From: Candidatus Atribacteria bacterium 1244-E10-H5-B2
GTDB lineage: Bacteria; Atribacterota; JS1; SB-45; 34-128
Assembly: GCA_003575245.1 (NCBI GenBank)
Contig: NMQN01000600.1
Span: 1-6,226 of the forward strand
Length of the DNA stretch: 6,226 nt
Reading direction: 5' to 3'
Of the stretch, positions 1 to 5,796 are shown in pieces. Position 1 is the stretch's first letter. Each line of letters opens with the position of its first letter. The notes beneath the pieces are model-generated. The model saw only the letters and a list, made by a program, of their open reading frames with translations. It was not told where the DNA came from and made no database searches. The position numbers and the translations under genes are program-made.

Positions 1-14
1 TTGGTAAGTATTCG

Positions 15-341
15 GTGCTAACTGTGAATGAAACTGTGAATAAAAGTGTGAATATTTCAGGTAAAAGTGTGAACGTTAAGTCTCCGGAGGCAAAGAAGCT
101 GATCAATAGGGAAATCAATAAATACCGGAGAACTTATTTTCAGAGGCTAAAAATAAAAGATCCTGAGGCCTACGGAAAAATGAGAAAAGCAAAAAACAGG
201 TATCTCAGAGATTGGCGGGTCAGGAATCCGGACTACAATAAAAATTGGCTAAAAGCATATTATAAAAAATATCCGGAGAGGGTGAGAGAGTATCAAAAAA
301 GATACTGGCTTAAAAAGGCTCTATCCCAGGCAGGCAGTTAG
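15..341 (+). CDS. small basic repeat-containing protein, phage/plasmid-like, unknown function
   Basis: I do not recognise a named family. The frame is already open at base 3, so the GTG at 15 is only one possible start and the gene may begin upstream of the window. The N-terminus (about residues 3-22) is built from short repeats of the form T/S-V-N, encoded by 12-bp DNA repeats. The rest is very rich in Lys, Arg, Tyr and Trp, with three loosely repeated blocks centred on an acidic/Asn/Tyr-Pro step (IKDPEAY, VRNPDYN, KKYPERV), and ends in a helical YQKRYWLKKA segment. The charge and aromatic pattern suggests nucleic-acid binding, an inference only. Proteins with tandem Lys/Arg-x-x-Asn-Pro helices are common in phage and plasmid small-gene clusters, which fits the zinc-ribbon gene 30 bases downstream. 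Reading frame confidence is good; function is unknown. Confidence 0.65.
   Translation: MLTVNETVNKSVNISGKSVNVKSPEAKKLINREINKYRRTYFQRLKIKDPEAYGKMRKAKNRYLRDWRVRNPDYNKNWLKAYYKKYPERVREYQKRYWLKKALSQAGS
21..77 (+). repeat. 12-bp repeats coding for T/S-V-N motifs
   Basis: Four copies of a 12-base unit with core TGTGAA(T/C) occur at 21-32, 33-44, 45-56 and 66-77. The third and fourth are separated by nine bases. They lie in frame within the first small gene and encode TVNE, TVNK, SVNI and SVNV. Copy-number variation here would change the protein length without shifting the frame. Confidence 0.7.
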
Positions 342-371
342 AAAAAGAATTTAAAAGAAGGTGATAAATAA

Positions 372-563
372 TTGCAAAGATATTTATGTCCTAAATGTCA
401 AAAGGTTTTTTGTGGCTGGGCCGTGAAATACAAGCATAAAAATAAATGTCCTGGTTGCGGTAGCGAACTCCGGGAAGTCTCTAATAATAAAAAATATAGA
501 AAAGATGAAGGGTTTTTGGTAAAGGCCAACCTAAAATTTCGCGTTATAGGGCATAAATTTTAG
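372..563 (+). CDS. small zinc-ribbon protein
   Basis: A 63-residue protein starting with TTG, chosen because GAAGGTG lies about seven bases upstream. Two CxxC knuckles, CPKC at residues 6-9 and CPGC at 26-29 with a Gly after the second, have the spacing of a treble-clef/zinc-ribbon fold, so binding of one Zn2+ is likely. An extra Cys is at residue 14. The C-terminal half (about 35-63) is basic and lacks recognisable motifs. Proteins of this size and layout are typical of phage and mobile-element clusters, where they bind nucleic acid or other proteins; no specific function can be assigned. It follows the basic small gene with a 30-base gap, so the two probably share a transcript. The coding frame is fairly certain; the role is unknown. 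Confidence 0.65.
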   Translation: MQRYLCPKCQKVFCGWAVKYKHKNKCPGCGSELREVSNNKKYRKDEGFLVKANLKFRVIGHKF

Positions 564-578
564 CGATTTAGGGTATTT

Positions 579-725
579 ATGAGGATAATTGATGGTAGTT
601 TTAAGTAACTAAAGATTACCGAAATTCTGGGTATCAGTCCGGAAACTTTAAACAAAGAACTCCATCAATTTTACGAAGCCAGAAGGAAGGAGCTAGAGGA
701 GAAGATAGAAAAGGGGAAAAAATAG
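579..725 (+). pseudogene. helix-turn-helix/coiled-coil small protein interrupted by TAA
   Basis: From ATG 579 the frame reads nine codons (MRIIDGSFK), then TAA at 606-608, then continues open to TAG at 723-725. The downstream part reads LKITEILGISPETLNKEL, a good helix-turn-helix pattern (xxIxEILGISPxTLxxEL), followed by an amphipathic Glu/Lys/Arg-rich helix likely to be a coiled coil. No ATG, GTG or TTG follows the TAA before the HTH, so the HTH could not be translated as a separate protein from a normal start. A single C-to-T change (CAA to TAA) would explain the stop. Such HTH domains occur in phage regulators and small terminase subunits. I read it as a decayed gene; a sequencing error would look the same. 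Confidence 0.5.
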
Positions 726-811
726 TGGCAAAATATAAATGTAAAGAATAAGGCATTTTTAATATCTCTAAATATAGAAAAGTAAATTCTGAACACTTAA
801 GTATTAAATAA
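725..811 (+). pseudogene. possible second zinc-ribbon small protein interrupted by TAA
   Basis: A GTG at 725-727 overlaps the TAG of the preceding frame (TAGTG), the arrangement seen in translationally coupled genes, and AAGGGG lies just upstream. The frame begins MAKYKCKE, very like the start of short zinc-ribbon proteins (K-Y-x-C-x-x-C-G), but TAA stands at 749-751 where the second Cys would be expected. It then stays open (GIFNISKYRK and beyond) to TAA at 809-811. As it stands only an eight-residue peptide would be made. Interpretation as a decayed zinc-ribbon gene rests on the start overlap and the N-terminal motif; the region is short, so chance is possible. Confidence 0.35.
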
Positions 812-928
812 CAGGGAGGAGGTGAAGCTAATTTAAACTTTATAGGAGGGGGTGATTTTTGAAAAACCTAAATGTATACTGTTTTGGGATGGGAAATATT
901 ATTAAAAATAAAAAGGAGAATTTAAGAA
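812..928 (+). other. leader of the transporter operon with two orphan Shine-Dalgarno-like sequences
   Basis: No convincing gene lies between the decayed small genes and the binding protein. AGGAGGTGA at 817-825 is a near-perfect anti-16S sequence but no start codon stands at a normal distance. AGGAGGGGGTGAT at 844-856 precedes a TTG at 859, whose 59-codon frame overlaps the binding-protein start and looks unlike a protein. A possible -10-like TATACT sits at 875-880, but I find no well-spaced -35 partner, so I do not call a promoter. The true ribosome site of the next gene is AAAAGGAGAA at 911-920. Confidence 0.5.
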
Positions 929-2161
929 ATGAAAAAATTATTATTACGGATAATAGTGCTAATGTTAAGTATATCAATGATTGTAGTTTTTTCACTAGCA
1001 GCAGGGCCGGTTACGATCCAGTTCTGGCACAATTATGATGCCGGGGCTGGTCAAATCGACGTTCTGAATCAGCTTATCGCACAATTCGAGGAGGTAAATC
1101 CCGGTATTACGGTCAATCAGGTATATCTCGAATGGCAAGCTCTTAAAAACAATGTCGTTGCTGGTGCAACAACTGGCATACTTCCTGATGTGTTTCGTGG
1201 AGATATCGGATTTGTCCCCCAATTCATAGCATTGAATATCCTTTTAGAAATGGACACAGTATTTCCGGATTATGTTGACGTGGCGGATGCTGTGCTCGAA
1301 GCTCCCAACAGCACTGCAAAAGCAGGTGACCACTATTATGGAATAGCCTCAAATACCAACACCAAAATCCTCTACTACAACAAGGATCTCGTCACAACTG
1401 TACCCACTACCCTAGATGAGATGTGGGCGACTGCAGAGGAAGTAAGTAGCGAAGATGTAATAGGATTCTGTGAAGCCTGGATGGGTGGGTGGAACCTCTG
1501 CCAATATATCTGGAGTTACGGCAGTGATATTCTTGCTCCCGACTATAGTACCGCTACCGGTTATATCAACGGCTCAGTTGCGGTAGCAGTCATCCAAAAA
1601 TTTGCTGACCTATATGCGGTCGGTGCGTTTAGCGGACCTACCATAGATCCCGGTGCTCTACCAGATACAGATGGCATGGGAATAGGTAAATATGCTATGA
1701 CAATTGACGGTCCATGGAAGGCAAAGGATTTGAGTACTAAGTATCCTGATCTACAGTATGGTGCTGTGCAGATGCCTACGGGACCAGCGGGGTCAATCGG
1801 AGTGCTTGGCGGAGAAGATTTTATGATATTTAAGACTTCTGATGCTGCACATCAAGATGCCGCGTGGAAATTCATCAAGTTTATGATTGGTAAAGATGCC
1901 CAGATTGAGATGGCTAAAGTTGGCCAGATGCCTGTAAATAAGGAAGCCCTTGCAGATAAAGAAGTACTAGAGGTGATGCCTTTATTGTCAATTTTTGCTG
2001 ATGCTCTTCAAACATGTAAAGCCCGTCCTGTAACACCTAAATGGGGCGGCATGGAAGGCATTATAAATACGAAGGCAACAGAAGCTGTATTAGGTCAGAA
2101 ACCAGTACAAACGGCAATGGATGAAGCGGCCGTAGAGATAAACGCTCTGCTACAGCAATAA
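929..2161 (+). CDS. carbohydrate ABC transporter substrate-binding protein (CUT1, SBP family 1)
   Basis: This is the extracytoplasmic sugar-binding component of an ABC importer. The ATG is supported by AAAAGGAGAA about ten bases upstream. Residues 1-24 are a signal peptide (Lys-Lys, hydrophobic core) with a likely SLA|A cleavage site; no lipobox Cys is present, so the mature protein should be soluble in a periplasm rather than lipid-anchored. Family hallmarks of MalE/UgpB-like proteins follow in order: ITIQFW-type first strand (about 28-33, here VTIQFW), FEEVNPGITV (53-62), GILPDVF (83-89), YGIASNTNTKILYYNKDL (137-154), AMTIDGPW (256-263), GGEDFMIF (294-301) and GQMPVNKEAL (332-341). Length, 410 residues, is normal. 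Two permease genes follow, so it is the first gene of a CUT1 operon. The downstream GH13 enzyme suggests maltodextrin-like oligosaccharides, but the sequence of this protein alone does not fix the ligand. Confidence 0.93.
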   Translation: MKKLLLRIIVLMLSISMIVVFSLAAGPVTIQFWHNYDAGAGQIDVLNQLIAQFEEVNPGITVNQVYLEWQALKNNVVAGATTGILPDVFRGDIGFVPQFIALNILLEMDTVFPDYVDVADAVLEAPNSTAKAGDHYYGIASNTNTKILYYNKDLVTTVPTTLDEMWATAEEVSSEDVIGFCEAWMGGWNLCQYIWSYGSDILAPDYSTATGYINGSVAVAVIQKFADLYAVGAFSGPTIDPGALPDTDGMGIGKYAMTIDGPWKAKDLSTKYPDLQYGAVQMPTGPAGSIGVLGGEDFMIFKTSDAAHQDAAWKFIKFMIGKDAQIEMAKVGQMPVNKEALADKEVLEVMPLLSIFADALQTCKARPVTPKWGGMEGIINTKATEAVLGQKPVQTAMDEAAVEINALLQQ

Positions 2162-2170
2162 ACGTTGCAA

Positions 2171-2200
2171 TTGGGGGGCTATCTTACGATGCCCCCCCAA
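2171..2200 (+). terminator. intercistronic stem-loop after the binding-protein gene (partial terminator or mRNA stabiliser)
   Basis: Nine bases after the stop codon, TTGGGGGG (2171-2178) pairs perfectly with CCCCCCAA (2193-2200); a further C-G pair forms if one C is bulged. The loop is about 12 bases. No run of T follows (the next bases are TATTTATC), so full intrinsic termination is unlikely. In maltose-type operons a stem-loop between binding protein and permease genes raises binding-protein mRNA above permease mRNA by blocking 3' decay or by partial termination. That role is inferred here from position. Confidence 0.6.
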
Positions 2201-2239
2201 TATTTATCAAAGTACCTATTTATAAAGCGAGGGTGGATA

Positions 2240-3154
2240 ATGATGGCTTCCGGTGTATTTTTTAGGACAAGGAAATATTTCAGGAAAAAAGACAATGCAC
2301 GTATGCTTTTACTGCTTGCTCCCGGGCTGGTTGTTATGGGTATGTTCACGTTCTATCCCATCATTAAAATGTTCGTAATGAGCTTTTTTGACTGGAAAAT
2401 AGGGTATAACCAGATTTCTCCATTCGTAGGAATTAAAAATTACCTAGCGGTTTTTTCGGATCCGATCGCTGGCATGGCTCTGGCCAATACAATGTTTTAT
2501 GCAGTGGTGACAGTGCCTGGGCAGATAATATTGGGGCTACTGGTTGCCCTTCTTATAAACGGCATCAGGAAATTTAGTGTAAGTTTCCGGCTGCTATATT
2601 ACCTGCCCGTGATTACTTCCTGGGTCATTGTTGCCCTTTTGTTCAGGTATATTTTCAGTAACCAAGGATTATTGAATTATTTATTGACCGATGTATTCAA
2701 GTGGATACCAGAGCATATAGGTTGGCTCAGTACGAGATGGTTGGCCATGACTACAATGACCCTTCTGGGTATATGGAAGGGTATAGGATGGAATATGGTA
2801 ATATTTTTAGCGGCGCTGCAAGCTGTTCCTAAAGAATATTATGAAGCAGCCTCCACAGACGGAGCCAGCTTCATCCAAAAGTTTTTCTATATCACATTGC
2901 CTAATATAAAAGGGACGATACTCTTCTGTACCGTCATGCTTACAATCGGTGCATTTAGTACATATACCCCAATAGCAGTTATTACAGGGGGAAATCCTGC
3001 ACACCAGACGGAGGTGGTACTGACCTGGACGTATTACCAGACCTTTACTTCTTATAAAATGGGATATGCCGCGGCATTATCATTTGTAGTTGCAGCTATC
3101 GTCGCGGTAATAGCGGTAATACTATTTAAAGTGCTTAGACCTGAAAGGATGTGA
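2240..3154 (+). CDS. sugar ABC transporter permease, MalF/UgpA-like (CUT1)
   Basis: This is one of two inner-membrane subunits that form the sugar channel. I place the start at ATG 2240 (or the adjacent ATG 2243) because GAGGGTGG at 2229-2236 is correctly spaced. The frame is open further upstream to 2165, but that part overlaps the stem-loop and lacks a ribosome site. The 304-residue protein has six probable membrane helices: about residues 22-42, 77-105, 117-139, 155-182, 212-235 and 275-300. The cytoplasmic EAA loop that docks on the ATPase is well conserved: EAASTDGAS starting at E202, ending ITLP at 218-221. The short N-terminus and six helices match LacF/UgpA-type rather than the longer enteric MalF. 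The second permease starts seven bases after its stop, so they are co-transcribed and probably form a heterodimer. Confidence 0.92.
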   Translation: MMASGVFFRTRKYFRKKDNARMLLLLAPGLVVMGMFTFYPIIKMFVMSFFDWKIGYNQISPFVGIKNYLAVFSDPIAGMALANTMFYAVVTVPGQIILGLLVALLINGIRKFSVSFRLLYYLPVITSWVIVALLFRYIFSNQGLLNYLLTDVFKWIPEHIGWLSTRWLAMTTMTLLGIWKGIGWNMVIFLAALQAVPKEYYEAASTDGASFIQKFFYITLPNIKGTILFCTVMLTIGAFSTYTPIAVITGGNPAHQTEVVLTWTYYQTFTSYKMGYAAALSFVVAAIVAVIAVILFKVLRPERM

Positions 3155-3161
3155 AAAGTCG

Positions 3162-4049
3162 ATGAATATACTACAAAGACCCGGAATAAAGTCAATTTTT
3201 ATTAGGAATAAAAAGGTATTATCGTCCTCCATGTTAATAAGATACCTTTTACTACTGCTTGGACTAACCGTAATGGTAACGCCGATGATCTATATGATAA
3301 CATCGTCCTTCAGACCAAATAGCTTGACTTTTGCATATCCGCCAAAAATAATCCCCGATGCTTCGGAACTGACGGTGGAAAACTATCTGTATATTCTTTT
3401 CAAACAAAACTTTTTCAGGTATATGCTTAACACTCTTTATGTAGCCGGAGCGGTAACAATATTATCTGCTATCGTATCTTCAATGCTGGCATACTGTATC
3501 TCAAGATTCAGATTTCCGGGTAGGAATATACTTTACGGTACGATCATAACAGTTATGCTTATCCCCGGCCTAGCGATGCTCGTCCCCCAATTTGAACTGG
3601 CAGTGAAATTTAAGCTGATAGACAATCTCTGGGGAGTAATTCTTTTCTACACGGCATGGGTTACGCCCTTTTCAACGTTTTTGATAAAAGGATTTATTGA
3701 CAATATACCAAGAGAACTGGACGAATCGATATATATAGACGGGGGAACTGTATTTACGATATACCAGAAAGTAATAATACCGTTAGCATCACCTGCTATC
3801 GCCGCCGTCAGCATATTCAATTTCCTTTTCGCTTTTGAGGAATTGGGCTGGGCGCAGACAATACTGCGAACTGACCAAGTTAGGACAATGTCCGTCGCTA
3901 TCACACAATTCTTCCAGGCACATAATCGCACGGATTGGGGCTATGTATTTGCGATGACGAACCTTTCTATGATACCGGTTATCATTCTATACCTCTTGTT
4001 GCAAAGATACTTTATTTCTGGGTTATCATCTGGTGCTATAAAAGGATAA
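3162..4049 (+). CDS. sugar ABC transporter permease, MalG/UgpE-like (CUT1)
   Basis: This is the second channel subunit, partner of the permease just upstream; AAAGGA at 3144-3149 overlaps the end of that gene and serves the ATG at 3162. The 295-residue protein has six likely membrane helices, roughly 24-50, 87-114, 122-143, 155-177, 209-231 and 261-284, the usual layout of MalG-type proteins. The C-terminal LSSGAIKG is the standard MalG-family tail, which contacts the transport path or ATPase dimer in characterised homologues. The EAA loop is present but altered: it reads ELDESIYIDGG (about 185-195) and ends IIPL (205-208), so the two Ala of EAA are Ser and Ile and the usual DGA is DGG. Loop spacing is intact, so I expect a functional protein. 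The expected next gene, an ATPase, is truncated. Confidence 0.92.
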   Translation: MNILQRPGIKSIFIRNKKVLSSSMLIRYLLLLLGLTVMVTPMIYMITSSFRPNSLTFAYPPKIIPDASELTVENYLYILFKQNFFRYMLNTLYVAGAVTILSAIVSSMLAYCISRFRFPGRNILYGTIITVMLIPGLAMLVPQFELAVKFKLIDNLWGVILFYTAWVTPFSTFLIKGFIDNIPRELDESIYIDGGTVFTIYQKVIIPLASPAIAAVSIFNFLFAFEELGWAQTILRTDQVRTMSVAITQFFQAHNRTDWGYVFAMTNLSMIPVIILYLLLQRYFISGLSSGAIKG

Positions 4050-4085
4050 ATAGAGAGACATCATTACTTATTTGAGGGAAAAAAG

Positions 4086-4178
4086 ATGGCTAATGTTACA
4101 TTAAAAAATATGTTCAAAGATTATGAGCGAGGAACATGCGTAGTTTCTGATTTCTCTCTCGATGTATTGGTGGTCTGA
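4086..4178 (+). pseudogene. 5' stub of the sugar ABC transporter ATPase (MsmX/UgpC/MalK-like)
   Basis: With GAGGG at 4074-4078 placed seven bases before ATG 4086, this is exactly where the ATPase of a CUT1 operon would start, 36 bases after the second permease. The frame reads MANVTLKNMFKDYERG and then VVSDFSLDV, matching the first strand region of MsmX/UgpC ATPases (M-A-x-V-x-L-x-x-x-x-K-x-Y, then A-V-x-D-F-x-L-x-I). It ends LVV-stop at codon 31, before the Walker A loop, and nothing of the Walker B, signature or regulatory domains remains. The full protein is normally about 360-370 residues, so more than 90 percent is gone. The final LVV may be the remains of the strand leading into Walker A (normally EF-x-V-L-V-G-P-S-G), which would put an internal deletion at about 4163-4168. 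No ATPase activity is possible from this stub. Confidence 0.72.
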
Positions 4179-4221
4179 AACAATAATTTAAAGAAAAATA
4201 TAATCAGAAAGGTAAGTCAAA

Positions 4222-5634
4222 ATGGGTAAAAATTACATAGCACCCAATTGGGTTAAATATTCAATTTTTTATCAAATATTTCCGGAAAGATTTTTTAATG
4301 GAAATTTTGATAATGATCCACCCAACAAAGTTAATTGGACGGATATACCTACTAGAGATAATTTTTTTGGTGGGAATTTACAGGGAATTATCGAGAGTTT
4401 GGATTATCTGCAAGATCTTGGTATAAATGCAATTTACTTAACACCTATTTTTCAAGCAGAAACTAACCATAAGTATGATACAACAGATTATTTTAAGATT
4501 GATCCCCACTTTGGTGATATGAAGATATTTTCTAATCTTATCAGAGAAATCCATCGGCGTAATATGAAAATTATTCTGGACGGCGTATTCAATCACTCAG
4601 GGGATCACCATTGGGCTTTTTTAGATGCAATTCAAAAGGGACCTACTTCACCTTATTGGGAATGGTACAATTTCCATAGTTTTCCTGTTAGAAAGCATTT
4701 TCGTACTAATTATGAAACAGGGGGAATTTATTATCTTCCTAAATGGAACATTAAAAATCCTCAAGTTAGAGAATATTTATTCAGTGTTATTCGATATTGG
4801 ACTGAGAAAGGTATTGATGGATGGCGTTTAGATCTTCCTTCATCTATAGACCATGAGTTCTGGAAAGATTTTCGAATTCTTGTCAAAGGAATTAATCCCG
4901 AAGCTTATTTAGTTGGTGAAATATGGGGAGATGCATCCGATTGGCTTCGAGGAGATGAATTTGACGGAGCGATGAACTACCGACTTAGGGAAATTGCCTT
5001 GCAATTTTTTGTGGAAAAGAAACTTACGGCGGATGCCTTTGGTACACATCTTAATTCTATGAATCAAAACTATCCACCAGTAACGCAGGAAGTTATGCTT
5101 AATCTATTAGGCAGTCATGACACTCCTCGTATTTTTACTTTATGCAAGGGATACAAAGAAAAAGTCAAACTTTGCATTATCTTCTTGATGACCTATATAG
5201 GAGTACCAATGATTTACTATGGAGATGAAGTCGGTCTGAGGGGTGGTAATGACCCGGAATGTCGAAAATGTATGCCCTGGAATATTGATTTTCAGAGCAA
5301 TGAAATTTATAAATTTTACCAACGATGTATTCAAATCCGCAAACAATATTCTGCTTTAAGAAAAGGTTCTTTTCAAACATTATTAGCAGAAAAAGAAGTC
5401 TACTCCTTTATTAGAAAAAAAGCAGAGGAAACTATTATTGTAATAATGAACTCGAGCTCACATTCTGAGGAGATTTGCATAAAGCTTTCTGAAAAAGGCA
5501 TAAAAGGAAATCAATTTTTAGATTTATTGGACGGACGGAAATATTCTTCTCAAAAAGGTAAAATACGAATCCTTCTTCCAAAGACATCAGGAGTTATATT
5601 AGTGAATAATTATGCCGAGAAAGTGAAAGCCTGA
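4222..5634 (+). CDS. GH13 alpha-glucan hydrolase, neopullulanase/cyclomaltodextrinase-like, cytoplasmic
   Basis: A 470-residue glycoside hydrolase family 13 enzyme that should hydrolyse alpha-1,4 (and possibly alpha-1,6) bonds in maltodextrins, cyclodextrins or pullulan fragments. It has no signal peptide, so it acts in the cytoplasm on imported sugar. The (beta/alpha)8 barrel occupies about 10-380, with a small domain B near 126-170 and a C-terminal beta domain from about 385. Visible signatures: FYQIFPERF (16-24), NHKYDTTDYF (82-91), region I DGVFNH (120-125), the region V counterpart LPKWNIKNP, region II GWRLD with nucleophile D204, region III VGEIW with acid/base E233, and region IV LLGSHDTPR with D300. 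The catalytic set is complete. The N-terminal CBM34 domain of classical neopullulanases is missing, as in a shorter subfamily. AAAGG at 4208-4212 supports the start. Composition is clearly more AT-rich than the permeases, suggesting a separate origin. Exact substrate is not determined. Confidence 0.92.
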   Translation: MGKNYIAPNWVKYSIFYQIFPERFFNGNFDNDPPNKVNWTDIPTRDNFFGGNLQGIIESLDYLQDLGINAIYLTPIFQAETNHKYDTTDYFKIDPHFGDMKIFSNLIREIHRRNMKIILDGVFNHSGDHHWAFLDAIQKGPTSPYWEWYNFHSFPVRKHFRTNYETGGIYYLPKWNIKNPQVREYLFSVIRYWTEKGIDGWRLDLPSSIDHEFWKDFRILVKGINPEAYLVGEIWGDASDWLRGDEFDGAMNYRLREIALQFFVEKKLTADAFGTHLNSMNQNYPPVTQEVMLNLLGSHDTPRIFTLCKGYKEKVKLCIIFLMTYIGVPMIYYGDEVGLRGGNDPECRKCMPWNIDFQSNEIYKFYQRCIQIRKQYSALRKGSFQTLLAEKEVYSFIRKKAEETIIVIMNSSSHSEEICIKLSEKGIKGNQFLDLLDGRKYSSQKGKIRILLPKTSGVILVNNYAEKVKA

Positions 5635-5641
5635 AAGAGAT

Positions 5642-5786
5642 GCCGGTTAAGAGGGTTTTCAGATTCAGGACAGAAGAAGAATCGAACCCCGGCGGTCTGG
5701 CTTTCTCTCCAGAGTTGCGGATTGCCGGTCCCCTGCTCCCCCTTTCTTTTTGACCCTGTCTAAGGGGGGCAGGATAATTAACCGGC
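5642..5786. mobile_element. possible 145-bp miniature inverted-repeat element or structured RNA
   Basis: GCCGGTTAA at 5642-5650 and its exact reverse complement TTAACCGGC at 5778-5786 enclose a GC-rich stretch in AT-rich surroundings. GAT stands directly outside both ends (5639-5641 and 5787-5789), as a 3-bp target duplication would. The interior contains further pairing: CCGGC (5689-5693) with GCCGG (5724-5728), TCTGG (5696-5700) with CCAGA (5709-5713), and a 12-bp bulged hairpin at 5732-5773. No transposase is present, so a miniature element (MITE) mobilised in trans is one reading and a structured RNA gene or 3' structure of the GH13 transcript is another. A 3-bp duplication can easily arise by chance, so the call is tentative. 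The segment contains no convincing gene. Confidence 0.4.
5732..5773. other. strong GC-rich hairpin inside the inverted-repeat segment
   Basis: CCTGC-T-CCCCCTT (5732-5744) pairs with AAGGGGGGCAGG (5762-5773): twelve base pairs with a single bulged T and a 17-base loop. Neither strand has a T run directly after the stem, so it is not a classical intrinsic terminator. It could still stop transcription weakly or protect the 3' end of the GH13 mRNA, whose stop codon lies about 100 bases upstream with no other terminator between. Confidence 0.6.
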
Positions 5787-5796
5787 GATAACAGGC

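Noticed and set aside
859..1038. 59-codon frame from TTG 859 behind a strong ribosome site
   Set aside because: It overlaps the signal peptide of the binding protein in another frame, and its sequence (Asn, Ile, Lys rich, no motif) looks like out-of-frame reading.
2165..2239. N-terminal extension of the first permease from TTG 2171 or nearby starts
   Set aside because: It runs through the G/C stem-loop, has no ribosome site, and gives a tail not expected in this family; ATG 2240 has a good ribosome site.
5640..5753. 37-codon frame from ATG 5640, five bases after the GH13 stop
   Set aside because: It lies almost wholly inside the inverted-repeat segment, has only a weak ribosome site and no recognisable motif; the folding potential explains the region better.
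5732..5780. Classical intrinsic terminator for the GH13 gene
   Set aside because: The hairpin is strong but no T run follows on either strand, and it is about 100 bases from the stop codon.
5642..5786. Cobalamin riboswitch on the minus strand (CCGCAACT and AAAGCCAG resemble conserved boxes)
   Set aside because: The CCAG needed for the conserved box is taken up in a simple hairpin, the remaining core elements are missing, and no gene follows on that strand.
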